This document shows positions 42,846 through 55,665 of a stretch of DNA of 64,000 nucleotides, piece after piece. The notes beneath the pieces were generated by a model. It did not search any database. It saw only the letters and a program-made list of their open reading frames with translations, and had not been told where the DNA came from. Location of the stretch: contig OY987242.1 in assembly GCA_963920765.1 (NCBI GenBank), positions 22,778,002-22,842,001 of the forward strand. The letters run 5' to 3'. Source of the stretch: Ulota crispa. Taxonomy: Eukaryota > Streptophyta > Bryopsida > Orthotrichales > Orthotrichaceae. The position numbers were made by a program, and so were the translations under genes. The first letter of the stretch is position 1; every line of letters starts with the position of its first letter.

Positions 42846-43142
42846 AGGCGGCTTCAAACTTAAACTTTTTCAAGTGACTCAAGTCGCGATTCACCTATGT
42901 GAATTCACTAGTGAACCGCAAGGTGACTCACTTCTGGACTTCACTCTTACATGATTCACGTGAGGAGTGAACTTCAAACACGGGGCTCATTCATCTACTT
43001 CCTCAAACCTCAAAACTTCTTTTGCAAAAACTTTTGCAAACTCACGGGTGTCTCACAAGGGAACAAAAACAATTCACTAGTGCGCAGAGATCTTTGAGGT
43101 GAGAAGTTCAAAAGCCAGGTTTTATGTTTGAAACCCCTATTA
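42846..43142. mobile_element. possible hAT-type MITE
   Basis: Left TTAGGCGGCTTCAAAC and right GTTTGAAACCCCTATTA are complementary, and the interior has several GTGAATTCACTAGTGAAC-like segments. The ends resemble those proposed for the larger element at 51.4-57.0 kb. An 8-bp duplication was not found. Confidence 0.4.
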
Positions 43143-43835
43143 TGAGGTTCTAATCCCTAGACCAAAAATAACACAACAAACTATTTTTGATTTTACTCTC
43201 GGGATTTGCGTATGAATTCCCTAGGACAGATGGAAAAATTATAGAAAAAATAGATAAAAATAAATGTTTAACAACTCACAGGGAAAATGCGAAGAATTTC
43301 TGAAATTAACAGAGGGAAATTAACAAAAAATTGTTGTGCAAGTCCATACTGATGCATTATAATCATTGTCGCTCGACTATAGGAACAATCTCAAGGTTCA
43401 CTAAAACCTTGCTAGAAGGGAAAAGGCGCAAAAATGATCAAAAGGATTCGGTTTGTACATAGTTTTTTGATGATGTAAAAAATAAACATGAAAATAGGAT
43501 CTTGATCCTATTCTCAACACTGTACACCTTCCAAATTAAGAACTCAATGAATTGTTTTGCCACACGCAACTTTCCCTCATGGTTCTGTCTTGAGACATAC
43601 CTGTGATGCAAAAGACGCATTTTCTCACATCACAATGGTGACATGCGGGACGTTGAAAATTTTCCAATCACAAGGGTAATCAAACAAAATGTGCAATTAG
43701 ATTACAAGCATTGATACAATAGATCAAAAAATAGTGTAATTGATTAGATTGATCATGGATCAATAAACACAAACACCCAGTTTTGCTAGAACACGCTAGC
43801 ACAAAGTGAACTTCAAAAGTTCAAGAAATTCATTG
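43143..43835. other. gene-free stretch
   Basis: AT-rich DNA without a convincing ORF or repeat. It may contain downstream sequence of the small minus-strand ORF that follows. Confidence 0.4.
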
Positions 43836-43838
43836 ATA

Positions 43839-44072
43839 CTATTTTTCCTTCGAGGGCCATCCATTTGCGACTTCATTTAACCGATCTTCTAAAGAATCCC
43901 ACTTCTCCAACCAAGTCTTGTTTATAGAGTCTACCCAGGCTAGCCACTCTTTCCAAGATTCATATGCACTATCAAACCTTGCTCCCCAAGATTCATTGAG
44001 AAGATATAGACTTCCTGCAATTGTTACACACACTATAGTTGTACATAAAATCCTTTCGCCAAAACAACCCAT
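43839..44072 (-). CDS. hypothetical small tryptophan-rich membrane protein (77 aa)
   Basis: I do not recognise the product. The frame begins MGCFGE, a possible lipid-modification signal, continues into a hydrophobic stretch (ILCTTIVCVTIAGSLYLL, residues 8-25) and ends in a charged helix-like tail with six regularly spaced tryptophans (SWKEWLAWVDSINKTWLEKW). A single membrane anchor with a soluble tail is plausible. The composition looks more protein-like than other short frames nearby, but I see no promoter or relative, and it could be chance. Confidence 0.3.
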   Translation of the reverse strand: MGCFGERILCTTIVCVTIAGSLYLLNESWGARFDSAYESWKEWLAWVDSINKTWLEKWDSLEDRLNEVANGWPSKEK

Positions 44073-44165
44073 GACAAACGATTCTATTGTTTTGCCCTCC
44101 GTCTCTAATGTGCTACAATTTGATCTCTAATGTTGTATACTACAATGTCAATGAAACCCCATGTT

Positions 44166-44360
44166 AAAATAAGTATTATATTAATACGCTCTCCACTATA
44201 GTTAGCTAGAGTTCAATAGAGTTTACTTTAGTTAAAGTAACTCATGGACCAAAAATAGAGGACTATTTATTTATAGCGTCTTTCCTTGGTAACTAAAATA
44301 AACTCTAATGAACTCCAATTAACTATAGCGGGGAGCGTATTAATATAGTTCTTATCTTAA
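44166..44360. mobile_element. foldback MITE
   Basis: TATTAATACGCTCTCCACTA left and AGCGGGGAGCGTATTAATAT right; inner arms AGAGTTTACTTTAGTTA and TAACTAAAATAAACTCT also pair. About 190 bp. Confidence 0.65.
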
Positions 44361-46284
44361 CACTCCTTGCTTGACATATCATTTATATGAAATTCTAAAC
44401 AAGGTTGTATATGATAATCTCTGTAATCTTGTAAAATGTATAGTTGTTGCCTCATTAAAACCTTATCTTGGAAAACCTTGATTGTGATCAAGGACAAAAC
44501 CACAAGGAAAAAGAGTACAACACCTTTAACAATCCATTCTCACAATAAAACCCAATGGAAAAAAATCCATGGGAGGATGGCAAAAGTTTATACAATTTTA
44601 TAATAAAATCTCATGAATCTCTTGCTCCAAAGTATGAAATTGCCACATTCCAATGCATGTTATAAAATAGTTTTGATGTTGACACCACTGCCAAAGAATT
44701 CATGTCTAAAGAAGTGGCAATCACACTCAAATATAAGATTTCTAAAAAGTGTTCTCATCATTTTTATCAAAGATACACTATTAGGGTCTAATACTTGCCA
44801 AAAATGGATGGAAAGTGCTCCAAACCCCTTTGAAACCCTCTCAAGTCACTTTATCCTAGCCTGCTTAGCAATGACCCTTTAAAAAACAATATTTAACCTA
44901 AGTTTAGTGAATTTTATCATGTACTTTCCTTGATAAATGGTCAAATGATTATTTATGGGACACATTCAAGTGCAAGGGCCATCTTTTCAAAGAGCATGAG
45001 TGAAGATGTAGGAGCTTGAGGACCCTTCAAAAATAGATGGAAACTTTTGAACAAGCTAGGTGTGATAAGCATCAATGGAGATGCTCGTACTAATGATTTT
45101 CAAAGCTTTGTAGATTTACAGTCAACATAGTCTTTTTGTACCCTTGAACTAGATTGTAAGAGCACTCTTAGGGCCTCCTTCCATGTGAGGGGGTCATTAT
45201 CAATTTGGACATTTTCAATTAATCTGTACATGTTGATTTTGTCATTGTAAGCATATTTAGTCAATTCAGACGTGACGATTTGGACAATTTTTCCTGTAGT
45301 GTGGAAGATAGTTTCTTATTGGGTGGAAGAAAGATTAGATTTATACTGCACTCAAATACTCAGTTCAAAAATGTGTAATTGGCTCTACCTATGTAAATAT
45401 CCACTGAAGGGTACACTTAGTACGCCATAAATAGAATTCCGATTTTACATGGTCGCTAATTTTTGCAGATATCTAATAATAATCCGGTGTGCTACTGGCC
45501 TCCGTTGTTATCAGATACTGAATTTTCAATGAAGAAAAACAAACAGAAATTTACAAAAGGTTACAATAAGGAGGAACCAACGAAAATATCTTAGAAAATA
45601 CTTGTGAGTCGTATATAATTAACCTTTTCTTCCCATACACACATACAAAAACCGAACCTCATTCTTACAGAATGTTACAATGCATATGTGTAACCATGCA
45701 GTTGTAATTCTTCAAGCTTAAATTATTAAATTCGAATGAACATCAATAAGCATGTAAATAGACTCAGTAAAAAAAACACGATTTACAAGACAAAATTGGA
45801 CTAAGGCAGTGAATTCTCTTGAGAGACCTTTTTGCCATGCGAAGGCCATGAGAGGAAATAAGCAGAGTAATTTTTCTGAACATGTGCACGTTTAGAATCT
45901 ACTGAATGTGATCACAAAGAGAACGCAAGAGTAAAAGCATATCCACGGTTCTCAACCAATGGGAAAACTTGTGAAAACTCGTTACTAGTTTGTGCAGTAT
46001 CCAAATAACATGTATGTTGATACAATGGGATTCTCTAAAAATGAGGGCAAATACCACATTCCAAAAAATAAAAACAGTTCTCACAAAATTCGAAAGCCAC
46101 GAGAATGAGTCTCATACCCTACGTTATTTTCAAGTAAAAAGGGAATCGTGGGATTCATCCAATCACATTATACAGACGACAAGAAGTGTACTTTCTTACA
46201 GAGATTGTAACAAATCTGGAGCTTGAACCAGATCTTTTTAAACAAGTGGAATTGGCAAAAACTTGCCAGATAATCAAAATGAGC
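44361..46284. other. intergenic DNA and TPT 3' flank
   Basis: No gene seen. About 44750-45090 is related to the repeat at 3825-4174. The part nearest 46284 should hold the TPT 3' untranslated region, whose end cannot be placed. Confidence 0.45.
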
Positions 46285-49200
46285 TTACACTTTATTTGCA
46301 ATCTTTGCTTCCTCCTGCTTGGCTTTAATGTACGAGTACAAAGCCACTCCTCCAATAGCAATAGCTGTTCCAATTCCTGTTTGAGTTGAAATCTTGTTTC
46401 CTGCATCCGTGAAAGAATTAGTTAGAAACCCAAGATATACAGGTTAATAAGACTTCAACCACAACCAATGCTTACAGATTCAAAAAGCTATTACACATCC
46501 AGAAGCATACTTGCATATCCTAGCAACAACTTACCAAAAATAACGATGGAGAATCCAATCACAAACACTCGCTTCAAGACGTTTCCAACGGCATGCGTGA
46601 GAGGTGCCACCCTTTCCAAGGTGTTGTTTGCAAGCTGCAAAACAGCAGAAGTAGTTTAAGTTTCCAAAAGCACCTCAACACTACTCTGGAAAATATGATT
46701 AAGAAACAAACTGGTCATGATATTCAGTGAGCCAGTCCTCCGACGTGGAAGGAGATACTGTTCTCTCTATATGACATTCATGACAAGTGATCATAAAGTA
46801 CAAGAGCATAATTCCAGAAGAGCATATTATTTGAATGAATCTTTGACAAATAGAAAGATAATGATCAGTGTTTTACCTGGTTGTACAGATGATAGAACAT
46901 ACCAACCCAGAACAGGTCAGTCACAAGCTTCTGCGTGCCAACCTTGGAAATGGCAGCAGAAAAACCACCATTCAAGAGGGAAGGGCCTTCGATCTGCACA
47001 AAGCACACAAGCTCTCAAATCAGGTCACACCTTGAAATTAGAACTATTGCACAATACGCTCAAGACTGGCCGGTTGTATGAGTGAAACCACGACCTGAAA
47101 TGACTCTCAGATGTACGTTTTAGGGAGTATTGTCCGTTCTCAACAATGAGAACCAAACACGTCAACAAACATTACACAACAAACACTCTCCTAGCAATTG
47201 ATGTATCGGGAAGGCAAAAGTTTGTAGTTCGTGAGCTCACAATGAGAGCAGGGGGGATGCACAGAGCTAATGAAATAATGGAGATATATGCATACAGGTT
47301 GGTGCTGTCCATTCCGGTCTGAAAAACACGCCAATTATAGAGTCATTCTAAGAAGAAAAAATCCGCAAAGCAATTTCGGAAATTAGAATCAAGATGAACA
47401 GGAATTTTGCATACAACAAAAAATGACTGTTTGATAGTTGCAGGGCTAATCTCGCAACATAAAGCACCGAACATGAGGGTTTCTAGAAAGACCGACTGTG
47501 CTAACAGGTGTCAATAAAATTGCATTACCTACTTAGATGAGCTCCTGACAGTGAAAATAAGAAACATACCATGGCCTTCTTTGAGTAAATGTTCCTGTAA
47601 GTGAATGCAACGTTTGCAGTCATAGCACTGATGAAACCCTTCCAGTTGAATGAGAGCTCAGTCATCGACGCCATAGACACACCTGAGTGTAGGCAAAAAA
47701 AAGCAGAGCATTATAATGACAAAACCATGCAAACAATTTTCTTGATCGACTCAAACAAAGCGATAAGAACCTAAATACAAGGAAGACCGAATCTCTCACC
47801 AAGAACAATAGGTGCCAAGGACGACCACAATGGGAGAGAAATGTGTTGCCCAAGAATGAACTGTGATGCAGCGGCGTTGAAGAACGGCTCCAAAGCTGAA
47901 GATAAAAGAACCACATATGTGAGCATATGTGCAAAAAATCAGAAATCCAATTCTGTTATTCCCGTTTTATCCAAGACCAATAAGATAGAAAAAAGACATG
48001 GCCACTTTGATACACAGTCCTTCTCTGCTAACGACTGTACCAGAATGGATCTCAGAAAGTTTTCCCATGAACTTATGCAGCTACGGCAGAAACCATGTCT
48101 CTGCAACGAAAATTGCTGCGCTCTAAACTGCAATGTATACGAGATGCGGGCAGAGTCAAGATCTACATCAAATCTCAGGCAGATGATTTACCCTTGATAG
48201 TGTGAGTGAACGAAACCGCAACGGCAGCAAAAGATACATTGGTCATCACATGGCCCAATGCATGGCAGATGGAAACGGGGATCAACATCTTGAATAGCTC
48301 CTTGTCAATCGGCTGTATGGACACACAATACATAAATGTCAGTCGCTGTCAAACCAAGAGCAAAACTAAAGACACGTAATATCACAAAGGACTAAATGCA
48401 AGGAAATAAAACAACAAAACATTATCACCATCTTAGCCATACATCTGTGAAACCTAACACAAGCAAGACAACAGCAGGCTTTTCTAAGACAGCAAAATAA
48501 CAGGTCAAGGCTTCGCTAATCCATAAAAGTCCGTTCTGGAACTCACCGCTCTCTTGGGATATCCTAACAACCAAGAGATTCCACAGTAGGTAACACCAAC
48601 CAACAAATGGATAGCGGAAACGAAGCTGCACACAACAAAATTGAAAAGAACATAAGTCACGGACACAAGATACTAAACTTAGAAGAAACTCAAATAGCAG
48701 AACACGTTCCCTGCAGATGAGTTGTAGGTGGTAGAACTCACTAAGGGTATGGGAAGTAGTTGTAGATCTTCTTGTTCAAGATGTTAAAGATAACATTCAG
48801 GAAATACCTGGAGCAAAAGATGCACGTTAGTGGTCCTAATCTCCAAAAGGACACCAACTTATAAAATGACCTAATATGAATCACTTACACTCCAGAACCT
48901 CTAATAGATACGTAATCAATTCAACTAGACTGAGTCTGCACAGGTGAATATGACCTCAACGACCATAAAAACATCAACTTGGATTAGACACAGTTGTCTA
49001 TTCGAGAGAACTTGTAGGGTTCAAAATATACCAGGCGAAAAAGAAGAATCCAGTTACTAAAAATGGATTCTTCGCAAGGAATCCCTTGGCCTCTTCCGTC
49101 TTCTCCTTCGCAGCTCTGCAATTCCACCCGCACGGCAAATTACAAACCTGATGTCGCTTATTCCAATTCTAAGCTCGTCAAGTACATCCATGGAAATTCA

Positions 49201-50055
49201 GTATGATCCGTAAATATACGAGCAACTTATACATAATCTATTGCTGTTAGTATGATGAAAAAAACAGAGTTGTATTGTACACAGTATAATCCTCACACAC
49301 CAGAGTGTGAGCATCAACATATGTTTCTAGCTCGTCAACATACTACACTATCCACGTCCATAGAGGATTGAAAAGCCAAATCTCTCAAAGGCGAGCAGAC
49401 AACAAATTGTCACAATGTTAGCCTGCTCGCCTTTGTTCAAGAGGCTACTCAAACAAAAAAGCTAAAATGCAATCCCAGGCACACTCGTTTCTGTTAACAA
49501 AAACTTCAGAGAATTTCGAAATTAACTACCGGTTGCGTGCACGAACTACTAATTTAAAACAGCGGACGAGGCGGCACCGACAATGCAAGCAATGTGATGA
49601 ACGACTATGTCGTTTTCCTCACAGAAATTTAAGACGCCCTACATGTAGACGACTACAACACATCGACAGGGGAAACAAAAACCACGAATTTCAAAATACT
49701 CGATCAAGAATCCGAAAGCTTTAACTTACTCAGGAGCATTCTCGCCGGCGGAGTCAGCGGCGCTCGCCATACAGACTACGGGCGAGGCGACATGCCGCCC
49801 GACATTGACGCCTTTCACGCTCTTCTTCGAAGTGATGGTCAGCAGCAACGGATTAAAGTCCGCCCCGAATCGGCCTACGACGGGCTTGGCTGCAAGAAAC
49901 GACGATCGCTGCAGCGCCGGCAGGCGAGCCGTGATCTGGCTGGGAGCTCCTTGCCATACCGAAGATCTGGCGGAATTCGCAACCCCAAAGGCTCCGGCCG
50001 AGCTCGAAACGGAGCCGAGCGCGAGCGCGGAGCCGGCTAATGCAGCAGCAGCCAT
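46285..50055 (-). CDS. TPT: chloroplast triose-phosphate/phosphate translocator (11 exons, 431 aa)
   Basis: Exons on the minus strand, in transcript order: 49730-50055, 49032-49115, 48742-48807, 48547-48625, 48192-48312, 47800-47895, 47570-47682, 47241-47318, 46877-46993, 46535-46634, 46285-46400. All join in frame. TPT sits in the inner chloroplast envelope and exchanges triose phosphate or 3-phosphoglycerate for inorganic phosphate, exporting fixed carbon in the light. Residues 1 to about 95 are rich in Ala, Ser and Arg and end in [11 protein letters not shown], a typical transit peptide cleavage region. The mature part has about nine hydrophobic segments. Signature segments include [47 protein letters not shown] and [11 protein letters not shown], whose Lys-Arg pair contacts phosphate in this family. 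The start context is CGCCATGGC. Spinach TPT is 404 aa. The gene looks intact. Confidence 0.95.
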
Positions 50056-50400
50056 GGCGTCGGCAAATCAAGCACCTCGAAAGCTCCCTCGCACTACCAC
50101 GATTGCTGCTGCTGCTGCGGCGGTCGCGATGCTGTTGTTGGCCCTTGAAAAGTATCTTCGGCATAGCCAGCAAGCTTGGCCAGCCACACCCTCTTCCTCC
50201 CCGCCCCTGCGTCGCGTCCCGGCGCGGGTGGCCAGGCCGTCCGGGTCCCAATGCGAACACCCCGTGGGCCCGGGGGCCCGGCCCGCCCGCGATTCCAACG
50301 GCCGAGGGGTCTGGAAGGAAACCCGGGCAAGGTTGCCTAATCTTCTGAGGTCCCGCCACGTGGGACTGACGGCCACGTGTTGTGGTGGTGTACGCTATGA
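49735..50400. other. GC-rich island at the TPT 5' end
   Basis: The first exon and about 350 bases upstream are strongly GC-rich (runs such as GGCCCGGGGGCCCGGCCCGC) within an otherwise AT-rich window. Long frames on both strands here are composition artefacts. Confidence 0.8.
50357..50379 (-). promoter_or_regulatory. two G-boxes upstream of TPT
   Basis: CACGTG occurs at 50357-50362 and 50374-50379, 17 bases apart and about 300 bases before the ATG, both in a CCACGTG context. G-boxes bind bZIP and bHLH factors and are common in light-controlled plant promoters. Function here is inferred. Confidence 0.55.
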
Positions 50401-50463
50401 CCCAGTCGTTTCGATGGATGCTCTTTTGAAGTTGCCATTTTATCCGGTCCTTGGCTGCTTGTA

Positions 50464-51264
50464 AGGTAGCAGCATCCATAAGAGTTGCGTCCCCATGCCC
50501 GTCACTTGACGGTGGTAGGGCTAATTAATAAAAAAACAAATAATTGTGCGTGATTGAGTGATGTTATGGGTGATGAAGTGATAATTGTGTGTAACTAGCA
50601 TGAGGTTTTGAGTATCCATCTCACTATTTAACCTTTTCACAACTGTGGTTGATTCGGGGGGTGGGCAATCTTTTGTATTTTCATTGGAGACATTTTAGGG
50701 TTATTGAATACAAATGTCTATCACAAATCTGATTGTACAGATGAAAGTATCTTGCAGCATTTAGTGTTAAGCATCATGAATTATGCTCACTCTTTAGTTG
50801 TTATGGCCATCTTTTTGCATTTTTTGGTGTATTTTCAGCCGGGACTTTTTTAGTTTTTTCAACCCTCTAGCCACATGCCACCTCAGATTGGCATGATTAT
50901 TGTCCTAAACTCTTCACTTTCCAATTCCCCATATTTGTCCCCTTTGCCTTGTCATTGAATACCTTAACATGCTCTCTCTACAAACTGAAAAGAGTCAAAA
51001 AAGACCAAGAACTGGTCGACCAATCCTTAATGGGTTAAGAACCAACAAGCCTTGTGATTAGCATCTCTCACACTTGGTTTTTACAATTTCAGTGATTTTG
51101 GACTTTGAAAAATCTTTGTGAACAAATGCTTGCAGTTGGAACCTTGAAATTAATGCCAATATTTTTGGTTTCCATTTCCTAACATACAATATTTTTTTCA
51201 AAGTTAGTCAATTGTTTTACCTACTCCAAAACCCTTATTTCCGCGCTTATGGGTGCGCCTACCT
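50464..51264. mobile_element. AAGGTAGG-family element upstream of TPT, with nested insertion
   Basis: AGGTAGCAGCATCCATAAGA left, GCTTATGGGTGCGCCTACC plus T right, TA on both sides. A TTAA-flanked element is nested at 50628-51038 in its CACTATTTAA site. Confidence 0.7.
50628..51038. mobile_element. TTAA-flanked element nested in the 50464 element
   Basis: TTAACCTTTTCACAAC left and a decayed TTAATGGGTTAA right. It uses the same host site as the insertion at 31370. Confidence 0.5.
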
Positions 51265-52296
51265 TACTGTTCATATTTGCTAGAAAGTGGAAAATCTTGG
51301 TAGTTACTATTTAGATTTTCATTTGAGTGAACAAGTAATTAGCTTTATCTTTGAAATAGGGGGTTTTAGATATTTCAAAAAAACGGTGAACAAATGGTTG
51401 CGAACGAGTTTTCATTCACTAGTGAACATGAAGGCACAAAAGTGAACCACCTACAAGGACTTCTAGGCAGTGTTTTTTTTTTTGGTTTATGTATGGGTGC
51501 AGGTTTTGCTGTGGGGTCTGAATTTGGGCACAGGAAGTGGCTTTCTGTTTGTTTGGTTTAGAGGCTTTACAAATGAAAGTGTTGGCTTTATTTTATATTT
51601 ATGGCCTTGTATTGTAGTGTCATTGGCCACTTACAATTCTTGCCTGTTGCATGCCGTGGCAATAATGGATTCAAGTTTGTTCAAATTTTGGCTGCATAGT
51701 CTTCTCTGATGAGGTATTTTAGGCTTTGTTCTGTACTCTAATGAGTGGGCTTAGGCTTTTTTTTTAAATTTCTATGCAAAACTTTGAAGAGACTCTGGCG
51801 GCATAATGCAGAAATTGAACATGGACATGGCAATTTCAAAAGATGGTGTGTGACATATATTTTGGGTAACACAACAATTACAGTTGGAAAAGGAAATATA
51901 AGCGCTTCTAGTAAACCAATTCTGCCTCCCTTCACTATACATCTAAGAAAACAAGACCTGCAAAACAAAACAAGGGCTCTGATGCCTGATTTAGTAAACA
52001 GCTGATAATAGTCACAATAGTTTAGGGTAGATTACCTCGTAGAGAGGAGACTCTCAAAAGGAACTCAATGTTGGCCCACTGTCACTACTTACCACCCAAT
52101 CAGCAATCAGACAACACTTAACAATTTTGGTGAGCAAATACATCTAGCGCTATCCATCTGCAGCCAGCCACAAACACTATCCAAGCATAGTAGGTTCACA
52201 ACAACAAAACAATACAATACCTGTTCCATAGAAGCATTACAAAGTAGTTTGGACATTTGCTCAACTAAACATTGAAATTGAAGCACATTAACTAAA

Positions 52297-52425
52297 TTGA
52301 AAGTAAAGTGTAGCAACTCAATTGAAAGTGAAGTCCACTAACAAACGCAAAGTGAAGTGCAACAACAAAACTAAACGTGAAGTGCAACATCACAAATGGA
52401 AGTGAAGTGCAACAACAAATAAGGT
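52297..52425. repeat. degenerate short repeat
   Basis: Variants of GAAAGTGAAGTGCAACAAC recur about five times at irregular spacing, 3' of the hAT coding region. Confidence 0.6.
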
Positions 52426-52554
52426 GCATCTAAGAGACCATCACCTGCTACTAAGAAGTACTAGCCAAAACTGGCTACCCTGCACTATCTTTGCCATCTG
52501 CAGCAGTAACAAGTAAAACCTACAGTTTCCACTTAGTCCACAATTCACATTGTG

Positions 52555-55500
52555 TCAAGCCAAAATGCTGTAACGCTGACGCTCACAGGCTAGTAGCCAC
52601 TGGTTGAAACAGTTCTCATAGGAAAAGCTCTTCAAGGTGTAGACGTTCTGGCAATGCATGCCTACAATGACACCAAGGTGCTGGTCCAGCCAATTGCAGA
52701 GCCTGTCTTTCAGGAATGACAAAGCTAAGAATGTGTGTTCATCTTCCATGCTGTCCAAAACGTAAACCATGGCAATTTGTGCCAACTTGATGTACTCTCC
52801 AAAGTGCTTCTCTAATGCAGAATTGGCATCTAGAGTTCTCCACAATTTAGTGAGGGGGTTCACAAGCTAATGGGTTGGAGCATTCAGCAGTGGCATCTCC
52901 GTGGCTGCATGTGCATTGGCTATCATGGCAATTTTAAAGAGAGGTTGCTCTGATTCCAACTGGAACTTGTCCAGCACCGAGGGAACCAGTCGCTTGTTCT
53001 CTCCCTCATCGATCCACTTAGGCTCATAGTAGAAACCTCGTATGACATCCAAATGCTTACGGAATGAGGTTGAGTAGTCCTCCTATAGCCAATACTAGGG
53101 GTATACAACCCCTAGTGCATCCATTACGCCATGGTCGGGGAACCTATTTGCCATCTTGTCCATCAGCTTCACTGCGGCCTCTGCCTCACAAAAAATTAAC
53201 GAGTTAGGGTGACAACCCACTTAAAGAACCCTAAAGAACCTCACAGAAACTTAACGAGTAAGGGTGGCAGCCCACTGAAAGAACCCTAAAGAACAATTTA
53301 CAGTAGAAGCAATCATACTAAGAGCAATGATAGAAGTGGAACGATTGAAACATGAAGTAGATAGAGTGAACAAGTTATTTTTGCAATTGTTTTGAATAGT
53401 AGCAACAAATGTTGCATAAACTTCTTGAGTCACCGTGTTGCCATCGTGGAGGGCATACATAGAGACTCTCCTCCTACAACAAATGTCAAATTCTCACACG
53501 GCAAGTTCAAATTAGCCTCCCACTTCATAAGAATTTGCTCATGCAAACATTGCACAACCTGGTTTAAGGCATGGAATTCATCCTTGCGGAATGTTGTGTT
53601 GACATTCAAGCAGTATGTGAACAGGTTGTTCGGCATGTGCCAAGTGCCCCCACAAAGTCACAGATGAATGCATCTTGCTTCTGAGCCCACTGAATCAAGG
53701 TGTCCACGGCCTTCAACATTGGCAGCATTGCTAGCATCCCAAGCAAGACGTAAGGGTCTACAAGGAGAGCCAGATTTGCCTGCACACACACACAACAAAC
53801 CACTCAAATCCTAAACATGTGGAGTTCAAAAATAATCAAGCAGATGAATACAAACCCTAAAAAACAAACAACAAACAATCTGAAAGCAAGGACACTTGAA
53901 ATTCAAAGAACAAATGCAAATAACAAAAACAAAAGCAACGGAAGCAATAGTAGTAGACTCACTCAAGCCTTTTGACTCCACTTCTTGTTGTCTTTATTGG
54001 CTAGCATCATGGCAATTACACCTTTGTACTCCGACAAGAGCCTCCTGATCAGCCCAAGGCAACTCATCCACCTTGTTTTCACATTCTTCAACATCTTAAG
54101 GCCTTTAGACTTGAGCTGCTGTGCCAAGTTCCAAAATTTGGTGGCCTTCTTGGAGGAATGCATAAAGTAGGCGTGAGTCATCCAAAGCACTTCTTCTACA
54201 GCATGCATCATTGTTAATGCAGATAGGGACCGAGCTGACAAATTCAAACAGTGTGCAAACAATGGACACTTGTTGTGAAAGGAGCAAACTTCTCCTTAAT
54301 TTGAGTGGTCACTCCCAACTTCAACCCTTGGAATGTACTAACCCCGTCAGCTCCAAAGCAAAGGAGCTTCTCTTGTAGATCACTATTGGTGAGACCACCT
54401 CTAGCAATCACGGCATTTGTGATCACACTCGTCAGTTTGTTTGATGTAGCTCCATTTGAGTCCATTTTTTGGATCAAAAGTAGTAGTAGGACTTGGCACT
54501 AGTTCAGCACAACATACGCATGAATTGCAAGCCAACTTGTGTTGTCACAAGCGGTAGTCTCATCTGTGGACAAGGCAAAGAACGTAGCATTGGAAAGCAG
54601 TACCTTCATCCGCTGCTTCACAAAGTCATACAGCTGCTCCGCCATCACCCAACCAAAGCCATCTGCCCAGTGTTTGCGAGGAAGCTCAAGGACTTCAAGA
54701 AACTTGTACAACTCAAATTAGGCTTCAAACTTGGACATTGGCCTCTCGTCTCTAAGAAATTGGAACAATGTTGCAAACTAAATGCGATTCTGGCGAGACT
54801 CAGCCGTGCTGCAGCCTTGGATCAGGTCTTGCATGGAGACTGGACCACTTGCCTCTTACAACCTCATACAATTTTTGTGAATGTCACTCTGGCCATGCTT
54901 TGAAATTGTGTCCCACTTGGGAGCCATTTGTATGGCTTTTCCCTGCACAACATAGCAAGGCTTACACTGGACCAGGTGCATGATACCATCCTCTGCTAAC
55001 ACAGCCTCACTCCATAGCTCTTTTGCCGCCCACTCAATATGAAATTTGCGCTGTAGATTGTAGTTTTTTTTCAATTTTGTCATACTGCTTGAAGATGATG
55101 GCACAGGAGCAAACGCACCCTTCATTCTACAATTTCCACTCTTCTTTTTCATCCCAGCGCAAGGTGGAGGCTGCATGAAAACCTCCTCATCCAAATCCAC
55201 TATCTCATCATTGCTAAGGTCCAAGTCCAAATTCAGATTACCCTCTTTTTCATCAAAAATTGGAACAATTGCCAGGGAGGAGAGAAGGATCTCTATGTCC
55301 ACAGGTTGGGAATCCCCCAAGTTCGTGTTGATTGAATCAGGAGTAGAACACCTTGCAACAACCTTGCCCACGTCACCGCATTTGAGAGGGCCGTGGTTTA
55401 GGAAGTTCTTACTCGAGGAGAAATAACTCCTCATTATCCCACCGGTCTTAGCTCTCTTTCATGCCTCCGCCTCTAGCGCTTGCTTGGATGCTTGAGCCTT

Positions 55501-55665
55501 TCGCTCTGCTGCTGCAACCGGAGTAATTTTTGCTTACACCTTTTTGCCATGCTCAAGTCTGCCATGATTGTGTCCACCATGATCGGTGCCTTCTTCAAGC
55601 TAGCAATCGCGACGTCCTCAAGGATAGAAGGAGAGTCCGCCATCTGCATGAATCCTAAACCATAG
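52555..55665 (-). pseudogene. hAT-like transposase, decayed
   Basis: Minus-strand pieces in order: an N-terminal region with a CxxC...HxxxxxH zinc-finger-like segment (QCKPCYVVQGKAIQM then KHGQSDIHK, in 54856-55434); a catalytic-core region (FFALSTDETTACDNTSWLAI, then LLCFGADGVSTFQGLKLGV); a helical part (NVKTRWMSCLGLIRRLLSEY, then VDPYVLLGMLAMLPML); and a C-terminal segment (FLALSFLKDRLCNWLDQHLG) like the hAT dimerisation region. Breaks include a one-base loss near 54255 (VHC to AHCLNLSAR changes frame), an in-frame TAG at 52867-52869 and at least one break near 55450. The order resembles BED/TTF-finger hAT proteins. The source element is not active. Confidence 0.7.

Noticed and set aside
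49792..50479. Long overlapping frames (up to 219 codons) on both strands around the TPT start
   Set aside because: High GC removes stop codons. The compositions are Arg/Pro/Ala-rich without motifs, and the TPT exon 1 frame explains the region.
51470..52005. Candidate exons near a phrase encoding NTTITVGKGNISA
   Set aside because: Short, without consistent splice signals or recognisable domain; lies within the presumed hAT element.
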